The notes under the pieces were generated by a model that was not told the DNA's origin, did no database searches, and saw nothing but the letters and a program-made list of their open reading frames with translations. 7,858 nt of DNA from Verrucomicrobia bacterium UBA1211. Its GTDB lineage: Bacteria > Verrucomicrobiota > Kiritimatiellia > RFP12 > UBA1067. The stretch covers positions 1 through 7,858 of the forward strand of contig DBXN01000069.1 of assembly GCA_002309585.1 (NCBI GenBank), given 5' to 3'. Positions 6,511 to 7,858 of the stretch are shown piece by piece (the stretch's first letter is position 1; each line of letters opens with the position of its first letter). Position numbers and translations under genes: made by a program.

Positions 6511-6514
6511 AAGG
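6511..6514 (+). promoter_or_regulatory. Ribosome binding site deciding the NYN gene start
   Basis: AAGG lies 5 bp before the ATG at 6520. The frame stays open upstream to a GTG at 6472, but that start would put a terminator-like hairpin inside the coding region and add 16 residues ahead of the family's usual N-terminus. Confidence 0.6.
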
Positions 6515-6519
6515 TGTCA

Positions 6520-7140
6520 ATGAGAACGATCGTGTATGTTGACGGATTCAACCTCTATTATGGCGCCCTAAAGGGAACGCCTTACAGATGGCTTGACATC
6601 CTTGCTTTGGCGAAGAAGATACTTTCGGCCAGGAACCGGATAATCGGGGTGAAGTATTTCACCGCAAGGGTCCTCCCCCGTTCAGACAACCCCGGACAGC
6701 CCCTTCGCCAGGAAATCTATCTTCGCGCACTCCGTTCGCTCGGCGCGAAATGCATTTTTGGCCGTTACCTCTCCCACGAAGTCATGATGCGCGCTGCGGA
6801 CCCTACGGCGGGACCGCCTTTCGTCCGCGTCATCAAGACCGAGGAGAAGGGGTCGGACGTGAACATTGCCGCTCACATGCTCCTTGACGCTTTCAGAAAT
6901 GAATATGATTGCGCTGTTCTCGTGTCTGGGGACTCCGATCTCAAGACGCCAGTGGAGATGGTTCGCCACGACTTCTCAAAGACAGTCGGTGTCATTAATC
7001 CCCAGAAGATGGACTGTAAGGTTCTCCGATGTGCGGCCTCGTTCTACAAGCGCATAAGGCCGTCTGATCTTGCCGTGAGCCTGTTGCCTGAGTCGATCAC
7101 GGATTCGGCAGGTACGTTCCATAAGCCGAACACTTGGTAG
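6520..7140 (+). CDS. NYN-domain (PIN-like, LabA/DUF88-type) putative ribonuclease
   Basis: 206-residue protein with the NYN fold, a branch of the PIN-like nuclease superfamily that uses clustered Asp residues to bind a metal and cut RNA. Visible signatures are IVYVDGFNLYYG (Asp8, Asn11) on the first strand, EEKGSDVNIA with Asp113, and VLVSGDSDLKTPVE with Asp138 and Asp140 on a central strand. The C-terminal FHKPNTW resembles the conserved tail of many family members. The length is that of a single-domain protein. It has no signal peptide or membrane helix, so it is probably cytoplasmic. It is separated from the kinase genes by 222 bp upstream and 269 bp downstream, each with a candidate promoter, so it is likely its own transcription unit, possibly under the attenuator-like leader. 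Family assignment is strong; RNase activity and target are inferred from the family, and a functional tie to the kinases is unproven. Confidence 0.9.
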   Translation: MRTIVYVDGFNLYYGALKGTPYRWLDILALAKKILSARNRIIGVKYFTARVLPRSDNPGQPLRQEIYLRALRSLGAKCIFGRYLSHEVMMRAADPTAGPPFVRVIKTEEKGSDVNIAAHMLLDAFRNEYDCAVLVSGDSDLKTPVEMVRHDFSKTVGVINPQKMDCKVLRCAASFYKRIRPSDLAVSLLPESITDSAGTFHKPNTW

Positions 7141-7162
7141 AAGGTTAAGAAGGGAACGGAGG

Positions 7163-7218
7163 GTGACGAGTGACGAGAGGGAGAATGAAAAATGAAGAAT
7201 GAAGAGTGAAGAATGAAA
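7163..7218 (+). repeat. Heptanucleotide tandem repeat tract
   Basis: Eight 7-bp units in register: GTGACGA twice, GAGGGAG, then AATGAAA, AATGAAG, AATGAAG, AGTGAAG and AATGAAA. It is purine-rich on the + strand, noncoding, and starts 22 bp after the NYN stop codon. It resembles the short tandemly repeated heptamers of some cyanobacteria in form, not in sequence. Confidence 0.8.
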
Positions 7219-7252
7219 AGATAAGGGAACAGGGGAGCGGGAACGGAAATCA

Positions 7253-7316
7253 TTAACCATGTGGGACAGGCAGAACAGGCGGTTTTCTACATGCTCTACA
7301 TGTTCTACATGGTTAA
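7253..7316. repeat. 64-bp inverted-repeat element with 9-bp tandem units
   Basis: TTAACCATGT (7253-7262) is the exact reverse complement of ACATGGTTAA (7307-7316). Between them lie three 9-bp units, TTCTACATG, CTCTACATG and TTCTACATG (7285-7311; the last overlaps the right arm). On the - strand the units would read HVEHVEHVE, a kind of string that often produces spurious gene calls. It looks like a small dispersed repeat element; no transposase is present. Confidence 0.65.
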
Positions 7317-7349
7317 ACAAAGGGATATCAGGTGTTCCCGCCTTCCGTT

Positions 7350-7378
7350 TTGACGCGGGCGGGCGGCTATGGTATATT
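7350..7378 (+). promoter_or_regulatory. Strong sigma-70-type promoter of the third kinase gene
   Basis: TTGACG (7350-7355), exactly 17 bp, then TATATT (7373-7378), with an extended -10 TATGG immediately before it (7368-7372). Five of six bases match in each hexamer. The expected transcript begins near 7385 and leaves a short leader before the ATG at 7410. This is the clearest promoter in the window. Confidence 0.75.
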
Positions 7379-7409
7379 GAAAGCAAAGAATTTTGAAGGA
7401 AAAGACGGG

Positions 7410-7858
7410 ATGGAAGACCAGACGATCAACGACGATGTGACGATGGAGCCGGCGGGCGGGGCGCCCGCGGTGGGGCGGATCGACCAGTACGAGCTCATCC
7501 GGGAGCTGGGCGGGGGCGGCTTCGGGACGGTCTACCTGGCGCGGGACACCGTCTCGGGCATCGACGTGGCGGTGAAGGGGTTGCCGCCGCTCGTGCGGGA
7601 CAACCGCGAGGAGCTGGAGAACATCCGTTCGAACTTCCGGATCGTCTCCCGGCTGCACCACCCGAATATCGCCGCCGCGATGGTGCTGTATCTGGTGAGG
7701 GAGGCCGTCTACGCCGACGGGGAGGCGAAGCGGAAGCTGCGCGTCTTCGCGGGCGACACACTGCTGGTGATGGCCTACGCGCCGGGGGTGACGCTCTCGC
7801 AGTGGCGCAAGCAGTTCCCGAAGGGGCGGGTGCCGGTCGCGCAGGCGCTGGAGATCAC
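7410..7858 (+). CDS. Ser/Thr protein kinase, 3'-truncated by window edge
   Basis: Start of a third Hanks-type kinase; 149 complete codons are visible. ATG 7410 is preceded by GAAGGA (7395-7400) at 9-bp spacing. Residues 1-12 (MEDQTINDDVTM) repeat the N-terminal tag of the kinase at 2926. The kinase domain opens with YELIRELGGGGFGTVYLARD (Gly-rich loop 34-41) and IDVAVKGLP (ATP-binding Lys56), then a C-helix region and RLHHPNIA. Residues about 97-115 form a charged insertion (EAVYADGEAKRKLRVFAGD) before the hinge-like LLVMAYAPGVTL, longer than in the other two kinases. The HRD and DFG motifs lie beyond the window, so activity cannot be judged, nor can any membrane or sensor domain be seen. Its sequence is clearly divergent from the other two kinases, so it is an older paralogue. 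It is probably the first gene of its own transcript. Confidence 0.92.
   Translation, partial: MEDQTINDDVTMEPAGGAPAVGRIDQYELIRELGGGGFGTVYLARDTVSGIDVAVKGLPPLVRDNREELENIRSNFRIVSRLHHPNIAAAMVLYLVREAVYADGEAKRKLRVFAGDTLLVMAYAPGVTLSQWRKQFPKGRVPVAQALEI

Noticed and set aside
6472..6519. GTG start giving the NYN protein 16 extra residues
   Set aside because: It would place the terminator-like hairpin within coding sequence; ATG 6520 has a better ribosome binding site and matches the family N-terminus.
7163..7316. CRISPR array
   Set aside because: Repeat units are 7 and 9 bp and directly adjacent, with no spacers and no cas genes.
6976..7386. Open frame on the - strand containing HVEHVEHVE
   Set aside because: The string comes from the 9-bp tandem repeat and the frame overlaps the NYN gene; it is a repeat artefact.

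Overview
The window looks like part of a GC-rich bacterial chromosome built around Hanks-type Ser/Thr receptor kinases. Three kinase genes lie on the + strand (one cut by each window edge), with a putative lipoprotein gene and a NYN-domain nuclease-like gene between them. Membrane kinases fused to sulfatase-modifying-factor (SUMF1/FGE-like) domains, present in several paralogous copies, are typical of the PVC superphylum. My best guess is a Kiritimatiellota/Lentisphaerota-type or related genome, but this rests on protein style alone; no rRNA or marker gene is present.

Layout: (1) 1-2010, a kinase gene lacking its first codons: kinase domain, one transmembrane helix, extracytoplasmic coiled coil, Ala/Pro linker and a short unrecognised C-terminal domain. 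(2) 2011-2160, a spacer with a candidate promoter. (3) 2161-2904, a putative lipoprotein, 21 bp upstream of (4) 2926-6297, a complete 1123-residue kinase with a kinase domain, one transmembrane helix, a long helical region, an FGE-like C-type-lectin-fold domain and a small C-terminal beta-rich domain. Genes 3 and 4 probably form an operon. (5) 6298-6519, a spacer with a candidate promoter and an attenuator-like hairpin. (6) 6520-7140, a NYN/PIN-like protein. (7) 7141-7409, a spacer filled with short tandem repeats, a small inverted-repeat element and the best promoter in the window. (8) 7410 to the end, the start of a third, divergent kinase.

How they may work together: each full kinase has a cytoplasmic catalytic domain tied by one helix to a different extracytoplasmic part, so these look like receptor kinases sharing an output and differing in input. 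The first two kinase domains are nearly identical at DNA level, while their extracytoplasmic parts are diverged or unrelated. The second and third kinases, whose catalytic domains are quite different, begin with almost the same short peptide (M-x3-TINDDVTM), encoded by 24 of 25 identical bases. This suggests a conserved docking or phosphorylation tag, possibly read by FHA-domain proteins. The FGE-like domain lacks one of the two catalytic cysteines of true FGE and resembles the ligand-binding scaffold used by variable proteins of diversity-generating retroelements, although no reverse transcriptase or template repeat is in the window.
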